NCBI GenBank assembly: GCA_020633075.1
Contig: JACKEI010000003.1
Coordinates: forward strand, 372,001 to 436,000
DNA: 64,000 nucleotides
DNA from: Sandaracinaceae bacterium
GTDB lineage: Bacteria; Myxococcota_A; Polyangia; Polyangiales; Houyiibacteriaceae
Direction of reading: 5' to 3'
Positions within the stretch are counted from its first letter, which is position 1; every line of letters starts with the position of its first letter. The translations under genes and the position numbers were made by a program. Shown in pieces: positions 1 to 7,875 of this stretch. Under the pieces are notes generated by a model. It did not search any database. It saw nothing but the letters and a program-made list of their open reading frames with translations, and was not told the origin of the DNA.

Positions 1-774
1 GTCACCACCACGGTGGTGGGCACCTCCACCGCGGCCATGACCCTGGACGACAACTTCCGCCTGCGTGACGCCGACATGGTGGCGCGGGGCTACGAGCACT
101 ACGGCGAGCCCGCCTCCGGTGAGCTGGAGCAGGGCCAGACGCAGGACTTCGGCATCAGCCTCGAGGGGGGCAAGTGCTACGCGATCCTGGCCGTGGGCGA
201 CACGGGCGTGCGCGACCTCGACCTCGCCGTGCTCGACGCGGCGGGTCAGGCCACCGACCGGGACGTCGAAGCCGATGCGCGCCCCGTGGTGCGGGTTTGT
301 CCGCAGCGCTCCGGCGAGAGCCGCATCCAGGTCCGCATGGCGAGCGGCGGCGGCGCGTTCCGCTACGTCGCGTATCGCTGGCCGCGCGGCACCCGAGGCC
401 CCTTCAACCTGAACGGGCTCATCTACGTGCGCCTGGCCGAGGTCACCGCGCTGCTCAGCGTCGACGGCTACCAGCCGAGCGCAGACTTCATGCCCGACCG
501 AGGCCGGCTGCGCGCCGTGGGGGCGACCGCGCGGCACACGGTCCGTCTCCCGGCCGGGCGCTGCCTCTCCGTCCTCACGGTGGGTGGCGACGGCGTGCAC
601 GACCTAGACACCACGGTCAGCATGGGCAGCTCGCAGCTCTCCCGCGACACCACGCACAACGCCTTCCCGGACATGCGCTTCTGCACCGAACGCGCGGGAG
701 ACTACACGCTCGAGATCACCGCCCGCGCCGGCGCCGGCGAGTACTTCTACCAGGTCTTCGAGCAGAGCAACTGA
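1..774 (+). CDS. Secreted-type protein with two tandem beta-rich repeats, 5' end missing
   Basis: The reading frame is open from the first base, so the N-terminus, and any signal peptide, lies outside the window; an in-frame GTG at 13 is probably not the true start. The visible 258 residues hold two homologous halves. Each has a Gly/Cys segment (GGKCYAILAVGD and AGRCLSVLTVGG), an R/H-DLD motif (VRDLDLAVL and VHDLDTTVS), a second Cys (VRVCPQRSGE and MRFCTERAGD) and a Tyr-rich end (FRYVAYRW and YFYQVFE). Two Cys per half suggests one disulfide per repeat in an extracytoplasmic beta-sandwich. I do not recognise a named family. It converges on the next gene with a 33-base gap. Confidence 0.7.
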   Translation, partial: VTTTVVGTSTAAMTLDDNFRLRDADMVARGYEHYGEPASGELEQGQTQDFGISLEGGKCYAILAVGDTGVRDLDLAVLDAAGQATDRDVEADARPVVRVCPQRSGESRIQVRMASGGGAFRYVAYRWPRGTRGPFNLNGLIYVRLAEVTALLSVDGYQPSADFMPDRGRLRAVGATARHTVRLPAGRCLSVLTVGGDGVHDLDTTVSMGSSQLSRDTTHNAFPDMRFCTERAGDYTLEITARAGAGEYFYQVFEQSN

Positions 775-807
775 GACGCGGCCCCGTGCCGCGCCGCGCC
801 CGCCTGC

Positions 808-2313
808 TCACTCGGCGGGCTCGGGGTTGGCCGGGGCGGCTCCGGGGTCGTCGGACACCAGCTCGAACACCAGGCGCAGCGCGTGCGCCTCGCTGCGCGT
901 CGCGTCCACGTTGGGGACGGGGGTGCGTCGCGCGTCGCTCCCCTCGCGGCCGAGGTTGGTGACCGCGACCAGGACCCAGGCGGTGTCGTCCCCGAGCTCG
1001 ACCGGCAGGTAGCTGCGGGGCGTACCCCGTCGGGGTGGGGCGCTCATGCGGCCCAGCTCTTGCCCCTCGCTCCCGAGGCGGGCCACCGCGAGCGACCAGG
1101 CCACGCCGAACTCCGCGCGCAGGAACACGCGCAGGCGCGACTGCGGTGGCGCCTCGTCCACGTGCACCAGCGCGTAGTAGCTGCCCGTCGGCTCGACCTC
1201 GAGCGGCGGGTCCAGCTCGCCGCTCGAAGGCGGGTGCGAGCGCAGCGCGCTGGTGACCAGCTCCAGCGTCGCGCTCGGGATGGCCGTCGGCTCCAGCGCC
1301 CGCGCCCAGGCGGGGCTGCTGGGCGTGGCCCGAGGGCCGGCGAGGTAGCGGTCGAGGGCGATCGTCTCGAGGGCGCTCGGGAGCGGGTCTTCACTCACCC
1401 GCAGCACCGTCTCGATGGCTTCCCACAGGTCCGGCGAGCCTCGGTAGCCCTCGCCCTCCCATGTGCGCTGGCTGGCCAAGTCCCAGAGTGAGGCGACGAA
1501 CTCCCCGGGGGTCGACTCGTGCCGCTCTGCCAGCGCCGTGAGCAGCAGCGCGCCGCCCGCGTTGGGCGGCTCGTCCGCGTACGCCACGAAGGCCTCGGCG
1601 CTCTCGAGCTGGCTGGCGAGCGCCTCGTCCAGGCAGCCCCAGCGACCGGTCAGGCGGTGGGTCAGGTACGCGGCCGTGGCGCGGCGCCAGCTCTCGGCCT
1701 CTGCGGGGTCCATCGAGAACAGGAGCGCCTCGGCGTACGCAGAGGCCGCGCAGCTCGCCACCGCGTCTCCCGTGAGCCAGGCGGGCAGCCGGGCAAAGGT
1801 GCTCGCCCGGTCGAGGAAGGTGTAGGGCGCGCGCTGATCGAACCCGGCCGCGACCGCTTCCCCTTCGACGAAGTAGAGGTCGAAGCCTGCGGTGTCCCCT
1901 CGACCTCCATCGGCCAGCGGCAACGGCCACCCCTCGCTCACGAGCAGCTGGTGCATGGCCTCCATGCCCCGCAGCGCGCGCTCCACGCTCGCTTGGGAGA
2001 CCTCTTCGCCAGCGTGGACGCTCAGCTCGGCCAGTTCGGACAGGGCCCGCACAGCGCTAGCGGGTCGCGCCTCCGCGGCATGCTCCGGGACCCGCTCTCC
2101 CACCCAGCGGGACCCCGACCCCAGCACGACGGCGCTCGCCCAGTCATGCAGCCCGAGCGGATCGAGCGCGCCCGCGTCCGGCGTCACGGCACCGGGCTCA
2201 CCGCAGCCCCCCGTCCCGAGCAGCAGCGCGCACAGCAGCAGGCCCACGCGGCCACGCGGCACCCTCGCGGCGGGCGCGGCGACGGGCCGACGGGCGGGCA
2301 GCGCGGGGGACAT
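808..2313 (-). CDS. Putative lipoprotein, possibly a degenerate metalloprotease-like protein
   Basis: The ATG at 2313 is chosen because it places an Arg-rich n-region and hydrophobic stretch (VGLLLCALLLG) just before a lipobox-like TGGC, predicting lipidation at that Cys. The mature protein is about 460 residues, Ala/Glu-rich. The order of parts is an N-terminal helical region, a segment reading FDLYFVEG, a helical middle, and a C-terminal beta-rich part (SYYALVHVD onward). This resembles in outline the secreted putative metalloproteases common in myxobacteria, but I see no HExxH zinc motif, so it may be inactive or unrelated. It is divergent from the gene at 2369, with a 55-base shared upstream region. 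Confidence 0.7.
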   Translation of the reverse strand: MSPALPARRPVAAPAARVPRGRVGLLLCALLLGTGGCGEPGAVTPDAGALDPLGLHDWASAVVLGSGSRWVGERVPEHAAEARPASAVRALSELAELSVHAGEEVSQASVERALRGMEAMHQLLVSEGWPLPLADGGRGDTAGFDLYFVEGEAVAAGFDQRAPYTFLDRASTFARLPAWLTGDAVASCAASAYAEALLFSMDPAEAESWRRATAAYLTHRLTGRWGCLDEALASQLESAEAFVAYADEPPNAGGALLLTALAERHESTPGEFVASLWDLASQRTWEGEGYRGSPDLWEAIETVLRVSEDPLPSALETIALDRYLAGPRATPSSPAWARALEPTAIPSATLELVTSALRSHPPSSGELDPPLEVEPTGSYYALVHVDEAPPQSRLRVFLRAEFGVAWSLAVARLGSEGQELGRMSAPPRRGTPRSYLPVELGDDTAWVLVAVTNLGREGSDARRTPVPNVDATRSEAHALRLVFELVSDDPGAAPANPEPAE

Positions 2314-2368
2314 GGCAAACATTTGACACGATCGCACAACAGGTTCTACATCGTGGTTGGAGGATTCT

Positions 2369-2914
2369 GTGTCCAACATCGGCTTCGATCCCAAAGGTTT
2401 CTACGAGTTCGACCTCGCGCGCGGTGCCGTCAGCACCCGCGGTGGGGCACGCGTCATCGTTCTGTCGGACACCGTGGTGGCCAGCTTGGTTTCGGCCGCG
2501 GTCGAGACCGGTGACCTGACCGTCTTGCGCGAGCTCGGCAAGCAGATCGGAGCGCAGGTCGTCTCGTCACTCGGTGGCGCGGTCTTCGACGACTCGCCCG
2601 AGCAGGTGCTCGCCCACACGGCGGGCTGGCTCGGCGTGCTCGGCTGGGGCCGCCTGAGCCTCGAGCGCTGGGGCAACGCGCTCGTCGCGGTCATGGACGA
2701 GGTCCCGGCCCTGGACGAAGACAGCCTCGGCATCGCGGCCCTCTTGGGTGGTGTCATCTCCTCGCTCTCCGAGCTCGAGGTGGCGTGCGTGCCCGTCGAC
2801 GGCAAGTTCCTGGTCTGCAACCCGGCCATCGCCGAGTCCGTCTGGCTGTGGGCCAACGACGGCGCCGAGCTGGGCACCATCGTGGACCAGCTGGTGATCG
2901 CGGAGGCGTCGTGA
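2369..2914 (+). CDS. Conserved-type protein of unknown function, 181 residues
   Basis: The start is the GTG at 2369, preceded at 4 bases by a strong ribosome binding site (GGAGGA, 2359-2364); a TTG at 2357 in the same frame overlaps that site and is rejected. The product begins MSNIGFDPKGFYEF, has no signal peptide, and is a compact Ala/Leu/Val-rich alpha/beta protein with a central GWLGVLGWGRLSLERWGN segment and a late CNPAIAESVWLWAND segment. The general look recalls small V4R/heme-sensor-like regulatory domains but I cannot assign a family. The stop overlaps the start of the next gene (GTGA, 2911-2914), so the two are translationally coupled and probably act together. Confidence 0.75.
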   Translation: MSNIGFDPKGFYEFDLARGAVSTRGGARVIVLSDTVVASLVSAAVETGDLTVLRELGKQIGAQVVSSLGGAVFDDSPEQVLAHTAGWLGVLGWGRLSLERWGNALVAVMDEVPALDEDSLGIAALLGGVISSLSELEVACVPVDGKFLVCNPAIAESVWLWANDGAELGTIVDQLVIAEAS

Positions 2915-3606
2915 GCGCGGCGCAGGTCCAGAAGCTCGAAGCGCTCTTGGCCCGTGTGCAGAGCCGGCGGCTCGAGCCAGGCCTGCGGCTGGTGGATGCC
3001 GCACCAGCGGATGACCTGCACGTAGCGGATTCGTCCGAGCCCGATGATCTCGACGTCGGCCTCACCGCCCGCGCTCCCGTGGCCCCGGTCGCCGCCGTCC
3101 CGCTGCTGACGCTCGACGAGCCCGTGGCCGCTGCGCCCTCCGCCCAGCGTGTCACCATGGACGTCGACCCGGACATGGACGATCTCCTCGAGGTCGACCT
3201 GAGCTCGGTCGCCGCCGACGCGCCAGCGCCTCCCGTGGCCGAGCTGGCCGACCAGGCGGAGCCCGAGGACGCGCTCGTCACCGCCGTCGCTCGTCCAGCC
3301 CCCGTGGCTGCCGCGACCCCCGTGGCTGCCGCAGCTCCCGTGGCCGCCGTGGCGGAAGTCGCCCCCCAGCCTCCCGTCGCACCGGTCGCGCCCCCTGCGC
3401 CGGTGGCTCCAGTCGCCGTGGCGCCCGTCGCGGAAGCCGTTCCGGCCCCGCCTTCGGGGGTCAAGAGCACGGCCCCGGTGGTCATGCAGGCCGCCCCGCC
3501 CGTCGCGAGTGGTCCCGTGGCCAGCTTCGTCGGGACGTCGCAGCGCACGCACGCCCTCTCATTCGGCGAGCTCGTGGGGCTGGCCATGTCTCTGACCACG
3601 CGCTAA
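2911..3606 (+). CDS. Pro/Val/Ala-rich low-complexity protein coupled to upstream gene
   Basis: The start is the GTG at 2911 inside the GTGA overlap with the preceding stop. The N-terminus (SAAQVQKLEALLARVQSRR) looks like a short amphipathic helix. The middle is acidic (DMDDLLEVDLSSVAAD), and about residues 125-200 are an APVA/PVAA low-complexity stretch. A conserved-looking tail ends SFGELVGLAMSLTTR. Such PVA linkers often separate an N-terminal interaction helix from a C-terminal docking peptide; that is inference. No signal peptide or membrane segment is visible. It lies 9 bases before coaX, so the three genes from 2369 may be one operon. Confidence 0.75.
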   Translation: MSAAQVQKLEALLARVQSRRLEPGLRLVDAAPADDLHVADSSEPDDLDVGLTARAPVAPVAAVPLLTLDEPVAAAPSAQRVTMDVDPDMDDLLEVDLSSVAADAPAPPVAELADQAEPEDALVTAVARPAPVAAATPVAAAAPVAAVAEVAPQPPVAPVAPPAPVAPVAVAPVAEAVPAPPSGVKSTAPVVMQAAPPVASGPVASFVGTSQRTHALSFGELVGLAMSLTTR

Positions 3607-3615
3607 GCCACCCCC

Positions 3616-4380
3616 ATGCTGCTGGCCGTCGACGTGGGCAACACGCACACGGTGTTGGGTCTTTACGAAGACGCCACGCTCGTGCACGACTTTCGCATCG
3701 AGACCTCGAAGGGGCGCACCATGGACGAATACCACGTCCTGTTGCTCAACCTGCTGCAGGTCGCCGAGGTGCCGCGCTCGAGCGTTCGGGCGAGCATCCT
3801 GGCGTCGGTCGTGCCCACGCTCAACGACACCTTGATCGAGGCGGTGGACCGCGCGTTCGACCACGAGATCCTGGTCGTGGGCCCGGGCATCAAGACCGGC
3901 ATGCCGATCTTGTACGAGAACCCGCGCGAGGTGGGCGCCGACCGCATCGTCAACGCCGTCGCCGCCTATGAGCGCGTTGGCGGCCAGGTGATCGTCGTGG
4001 ACTTCGGCACGGCGACCACCTTCGACTGCATCAGCGCAAAGGGGGAGTACTTGGGCGGCGCCATCGCCCCGGGCATGCAGATCAGCGCGCACGCGCTCTT
4101 CGACCGGGCGGCGCGTCTCCCTCGCGTCGAGATCGCCCAGCCGGCCAAGGCAGTGGGCCGCAACACGGTGCACTCCATGCAGTCGGGCATCGTCTTCGGC
4201 TACGTGGGCCTGGTGGACGGCCTGGTGCGTCGCCTGTGGGCCGAGATGGGGAGCCCGTGCACGGTCATCGGTACGGGCGGCCTGGCCCGGCTGATCGAGC
4301 CGGAGAGCGAGACCATCGACGAGGTGGACGAGTACCTCACGCTCGACGGTCTGCGCCTGCTCTACGAGCGCAATCGCTGA
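3616..4380 (+). CDS. coaX: Type III pantothenate kinase
   Basis: Catalyses ATP-dependent phosphorylation of pantothenate, the first step of coenzyme A biosynthesis, in the cytoplasm. The 254-residue length is standard for CoaX. Family motifs are present in order: the N-terminal phosphate-binding DVGNT (residues 6-10), the GADR motif near 107-110, the DFGTATT nucleotide-binding segment near 129-135, and GGAIAPG near 147-153. These mark the ASKHA-fold type III enzyme rather than the P-loop CoaA. It follows two small uncharacterised genes by 9 bases and is probably cotranscribed with them. Confidence 0.97.
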   Translation: MLLAVDVGNTHTVLGLYEDATLVHDFRIETSKGRTMDEYHVLLLNLLQVAEVPRSSVRASILASVVPTLNDTLIEAVDRAFDHEILVVGPGIKTGMPILYENPREVGADRIVNAVAAYERVGGQVIVVDFGTATTFDCISAKGEYLGGAIAPGMQISAHALFDRAARLPRVEIAQPAKAVGRNTVHSMQSGIVFGYVGLVDGLVRRLWAEMGSPCTVIGTGGLARLIEPESETIDEVDEYLTLDGLRLLYERNR

Positions 4381-4455
4381 GGCCCGAGGAGCGCCCACTC
4401 CTCGCTCGGAGGTGGCGTCGGCGCCTTGGGGCCCCCTGCACGTCGCCCCTCGCGA

Positions 4456-4767
4456 TCAGAACTCCCCTGCGCGCTCCTTCTCGAGCCACAGATTCACCTC
4501 GCGCTCCACGAGGCTGAGCGCCTTGCTGCGAAACGGGCGGAACAGGAAGGGGACGTCCAGGTCCATCTCGATGGCCTGCTGCGTCAGGCCGAGCGAGCCA
4601 CGCAGGGTGACGCCCTTCACGGTGAACTGGACGTCGGCCTCGGTGGGCGTCTTCCACGTAGCCTTGGGCGCGTACTCGGCGAACCGCTCCGAGTACGCCT
4701 CCCAGGCCTTGTCGGTCACGAGGCGCGCGCGTTCGATGGTCAACTCATGGGGGATGGCATGTCTCAT
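4456..4767 (-). CDS. Polyhydroxyalkanoic acid system family protein
   Basis: A 103-residue basic protein beginning MRHAIPHELTIERARLVTDK. It matches the small family annotated as polyhydroxyalkanoic acid system (PHA_gran_rgn) proteins: an N-terminal HELTIERAR segment, a central FTVKGVTLRGSL strand pair, and a C-terminal FRSKALSLVEREVNLWL helix. The family is often encoded near lipid or PHA granule genes but its biochemical role is unclear. An upstream in-frame ATG at 4884 would overlap the next gene and add a low-quality sequence, so the ATG at 4767 is preferred. No PHA synthase or phasin gene is in the window. Confidence 0.8.
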   Translation of the reverse strand: MRHAIPHELTIERARLVTDKAWEAYSERFAEYAPKATWKTPTEADVQFTVKGVTLRGSLGLTQQAIEMDLDVPFLFRPFRSKALSLVEREVNLWLEKERAGEF

Positions 4768-4814
4768 GCCAGCCCAGAGTGCGGACGAACGGCGCGCAGC
4801 GCAACCTTTTGAAC

Positions 4815-5624
4815 TCAGCTCGCCATGGCGGCCTGCAGCGGCGCGGGCGCCAGGCGCGGGTCGGACGAGCCCTGCTTCTCGCACTCACGGGCCCACATGT
4901 AGAAGCACGTGAAGTACGTGATCTTCAGGTAGCCGCCGAGGGCCCAGTAGATGTTCACGAAGAACATGAACATGAACATGCCGAGCAGCGGGCTGATGCC
5001 GGACAGCACGTTGAACGAGCCGACGCCGAGCGCCCAGCAGAGCGCGCCCAGCACGTAGGTGGCCAGGCCCATGCCGATGATGCCGGAGCCGACCTGCGTG
5101 GGGTCGTTCTCGGCGAGCTCCTTGCTGCGCTTGAAGGCGTTGAAGAAGCCCGTGTTCTCGATGACCATCGCGGGCATCACGACGTAGGTCGCGGCGGTCC
5201 ACACGGCACGCACGATGCCGGCCAGGATGCTGCCGATGATGTCGTCGCGCTCGCGCGCGTACGTCGCCATGAGCTCGAAGAAGGCGGAGATGGCCGCGAA
5301 GATCAAGATGCCCGGTGAGGCCGCGAGCACACGCGAGAAGGCGGGCTTCAGCTCCGCGTTGCCGGTGGTGACCTGATCGTAGATGAGCGACACCGCCAAG
5401 CCGTTGCAGCAGTAGTCGATGAAGTAGAGGCCCGTGAGCCCCACCGCAGCGACGACGTACCCCAGCGCGCTGTCCTGCGTGAAGTGGTAGATGATGGTGA
5501 AGACGATCATGGCCGGGATGGCCAAGACCAGATTCAGGGCGAGCGGCGCCAGCAGCGTCTTGTTCTGCTTGATCATCCCCAGCACCTGACCCATGAAACT
5601 GAACACGCGGAAATAGCGAGACAT
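4815..5624 (-). CDS. Polytopic inner-membrane protein, DUF6159-like
   Basis: A 269-residue integral membrane protein starting MSRYFRVFSFMGQVLGMIKQNK, with several hydrophobic segments (for example LLAPLALNLVLAIPAMIVF, a stretch around VVAAVGLTGLYFIDYCCN, and FMFMFFVNIYWALGGYL). The N-terminal signature and the internal pattern fit the DUF6159 membrane family, whose function is unknown. A good ribosome binding site (AGGAGG) lies just upstream of the ATG. The C-terminus, after the last membrane segment, has the Cys-containing YMWARECEKQ, probably cytoplasmic. It lies 47 bases upstream of the PHA-system gene on the same strand. Confidence 0.8.
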   Translation of the reverse strand: MSRYFRVFSFMGQVLGMIKQNKTLLAPLALNLVLAIPAMIVFTIIYHFTQDSALGYVVAAVGLTGLYFIDYCCNGLAVSLIYDQVTTGNAELKPAFSRVLAASPGILIFAAISAFFELMATYARERDDIIGSILAGIVRAVWTAATYVVMPAMVIENTGFFNAFKRSKELAENDPTQVGSGIIGMGLATYVLGALCWALGVGSFNVLSGISPLLGMFMFMFFVNIYWALGGYLKITYFTCFYMWARECEKQGSSDPRLAPAPLQAAMAS

Positions 5625-5729
5625 GTAGATCCTCCTCTGGGTGCCCCCACCCAGTTAGGTGCGCATGGTCACATATTTTCCGCCGCGTGCCTACGCCCGT
5701 TTGGAACGTTTCGAGCGGCTGCCACAGTG

Positions 5730-7136
5730 TCAGTCGTAGGGGATGGCGATCATGCTCAGGCCCCCCGCCGGACGCAGCGTGACCGCCGACTCGGGGACGA
5801 CGGGGAAGCCCGGCACGAGGTCGAAGCGATGGTGCTGGGCCAGCGTCGCCAGCAACAGGGTCGCCTCCACCAACGCGAACGTGCGACCGATGCAGAGACG
5901 CGGCCCCCCTCCGAAGGGGAAGTAGGCGAAGCGGTGCGCGAGCTTGGTCCCCGGCGCGAAGCGCTCCGGATCGAAGCCCTCTGGGTTCGGGAAGAGAGCG
6001 GGGTGGCGCTGCACCACCCAGGGGCTCACGAAGACCAAGCTGCCGCGCGGGATGAAGTAGCCGCCCAGCTCGTCGTCCTCGGTGGGCGAACGCGCGATCG
6101 TCCACGCTGGCGGATACAGGCGCATCACCTCGTCGAGCACCTGGCGCGTGTAGACCAGCGCCGGCAGGTCCTCGAGCGTCGGGGAGCGCCCCGCGAGCAC
6201 GGTGTCCAGCTCCTGCTTCAGGCGCTGAGCGACCGCGGGGTGACGCGAGAGCTGCACGAAGGCCCAGCTCAGCGCGTTGGCGGTGGTCTCGTGGCCCGCG
6301 AGGAAGATGGTCATGACCTCGTCCCGCAGCTGCGCGTCACTCATGTGCTCGCCCGTCTCGGGGTCGGTGGCGTGCAGCAGCAGGCTCAGCAGATCATCGC
6401 CCATCACGCCGCTCCTACGGCGCTGCTCGATCATGCGGAACACGATGGCGTCCAGGTTGGCGCGGTGCCGCAGGAAGGTCCGGTTCTGCGGTGTAGGGAC
6501 CGAGAGCGGCAGCTGAAAGGGGTTGCGCAAGCGCCGGTTGGACTCCGCCGTGATGAAGTCCACCGCCGCGCCCACCACCCGCGCCTCGCGCTCCGCGATG
6601 CCGCTGCCGAGCAGGGTGGTGGCCACCACGTCCAGCGTCAGCCGCATCATCGCCTCGTGCAGATCGAACACGCGCCCCGGGACGAACGTGGCGCGCGCGC
6701 GCTCGCCGGCTTCGATCATCGCGGGCGTCAGCGCGTCGATGCGCTTCCGGTGGAACGCCGGCTGCGCGATGCGCCGCTGCCGGAGCCAGAAGTCCCCCTC
6801 GCTGGTCAGCAGCCCCTCACCGAGCGCGAGGCGCAGCTGCTTCATGCCGCGCGTCTGTTTCCCGTAGATGCGCGCCCGGTCCTGCAGCACCGCTTGCACG
6901 AGGGATGGGTCCGAAACCAGGTGCGCGGTCAACGTCCCGAACTGCAGCCGCACGACGTCGCCGTGGGCCTCACGCAGCTTCAAGAACGACGTGAGAGGGT
7001 CCCGGGCCATGCGCTGGTGGCCGATCAACGGGTCCCCGGGTGGGCTCGGCGCCAGGCGCGCGCTCGCGGGCGCGATGGGTCGTCCTGTGAACAGGGGCGC
7101 CGGGGCCGACAGGTCGAGCACTCTCATCATGGGCAT
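5730..7136 (-). CDS. Cytochrome P450 monooxygenase
   Basis: A haem-thiolate monooxygenase of 468 residues. Diagnostic motifs are all present: the I-helix oxygen-activation motif AGHETT (280-285), the K-helix ExxR (E336-VM-R339), the meander (FDPERFAPG, about 388-396) and the haem-ligand loop FPFGGGPRLCIG with Cys415. There is no N-terminal membrane anchor, so it should be a soluble bacterial P450; the sequence style is CYP102/CYP110-like fatty-acid or terpenoid hydroxylase, but the substrate cannot be read from sequence. No ferredoxin or reductase gene is adjacent; a 2Fe-2S ferredoxin sits far away at 57.8 kb. It is divergent from a TetR gene that is its likely repressor. Confidence 0.96.
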   Translation of the reverse strand: MPMMRVLDLSAPAPLFTGRPIAPASARLAPSPPGDPLIGHQRMARDPLTSFLKLREAHGDVVRLQFGTLTAHLVSDPSLVQAVLQDRARIYGKQTRGMKQLRLALGEGLLTSEGDFWLRQRRIAQPAFHRKRIDALTPAMIEAGERARATFVPGRVFDLHEAMMRLTLDVVATTLLGSGIAEREARVVGAAVDFITAESNRRLRNPFQLPLSVPTPQNRTFLRHRANLDAIVFRMIEQRRRSGVMGDDLLSLLLHATDPETGEHMSDAQLRDEVMTIFLAGHETTANALSWAFVQLSRHPAVAQRLKQELDTVLAGRSPTLEDLPALVYTRQVLDEVMRLYPPAWTIARSPTEDDELGGYFIPRGSLVFVSPWVVQRHPALFPNPEGFDPERFAPGTKLAHRFAYFPFGGGPRLCIGRTFALVEATLLLATLAQHHRFDLVPGFPVVPESAVTLRPAGGLSMIAIPYD

Positions 7137-7193
7137 TCTCCGTGTACGCTCCCATCATCTCGTCGCGGACGGCTGCGGACGGCCGTGATAAAG

Positions 7194-7206
7194 AGAATGA
7201 GATTCT
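7194..7206. promoter_or_regulatory. Candidate TetR operator palindrome
   Basis: A perfect 13-base inverted repeat, AGAAT-GAG-ATTCT, lies in the 97-base gap between the divergent P450 and TetR genes, in an AT-rich patch unlike the surrounding DNA. Divergent TetR regulators usually bind such palindromes and repress both promoters. Binding by this regulator is inferred from position only. Confidence 0.5.
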
Positions 7207-7233
7207 GATTTCACTTTTGTAGCCATCGCCCTC

Positions 7234-7875
7234 ATGGAACGCAAGCTCAAATCCGTCGCGACCCCCAAACAGGCCCGCAGCCAGCGGACCCTGTCGAAGC
7301 TGTTGGACGCGGCCGAGGAGCTCTTCCTGCAGAATCCCCCGCAGGACGTCTCCATCGCGGACATCGTGCGGCGCGCGGGGTCCTCCATCGGCGGCTTCTA
7401 CTCCCGCTTTCCAGACAAGGACGCGCTGCTCCGTGCTCTGCAGGAGCGGCGCATGGTGGTGGTCCAGCAGAACCTCGAGCGCATCGCCGACCCGGAGCGC
7501 TGGCGCGACGTGCCCTTCGGGCTGATGGTGCGGGGACTGCTCCAAGAGCTGGTGCGCCACTACGTGGAGCGGCGTCGCTTGATCGCGGCGTTCGTAGCGG
7601 CGGCGGCTCAGAACCCCCGCGAGTGGGCGAACACGGTGCAGCAGCGCGACGCCATGATCGAGGTCGTGCTAGGCCTCATCGTGCCTCAGCATCGTGAAGC
7701 CATCCACCACCCGGACCCGGAGCGCGCGATTCGGTTCGCGACGCACGCGGCCTTCGCCGTGATGGACACCTACGCCATCCGCCTCGCGCTGGATGACAGC
7801 ATCTGGCGCGACCCTCCGGAGCTGGTGGACGAGCTGCACCGCATGTACATGGGCTACCTCGAGAGGGCTCCATGA
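7234..7875 (+). CDS. TetR/AcrR family transcriptional regulator
   Basis: A 213-residue DNA-binding repressor. The N-terminal domain (about residues 12-58) is a TetR helix-turn-helix: the segment ARSQRTLSKLLDAAEELF is followed by VSIADIVRRAGSSIGGFYSRFPDKDALL. The YSRF/YxxFxxK end of the recognition helix is typical. The C-terminal two-thirds is a helical ligand-binding and dimerisation domain. It is transcribed divergently from the P450, whose substrate or product is the natural guess for its ligand. Its stop overlaps the following Dus gene (ATGA), coupling a regulator to a tRNA modification gene. Confidence 0.93.
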   Translation: MERKLKSVATPKQARSQRTLSKLLDAAEELFLQNPPQDVSIADIVRRAGSSIGGFYSRFPDKDALLRALQERRMVVVQQNLERIADPERWRDVPFGLMVRGLLQELVRHYVERRRLIAAFVAAAAQNPREWANTVQQRDAMIEVVLGLIVPQHREAIHHPDPERAIRFATHAAFAVMDTYAIRLALDDSIWRDPPELVDELHRMYMGYLERAP

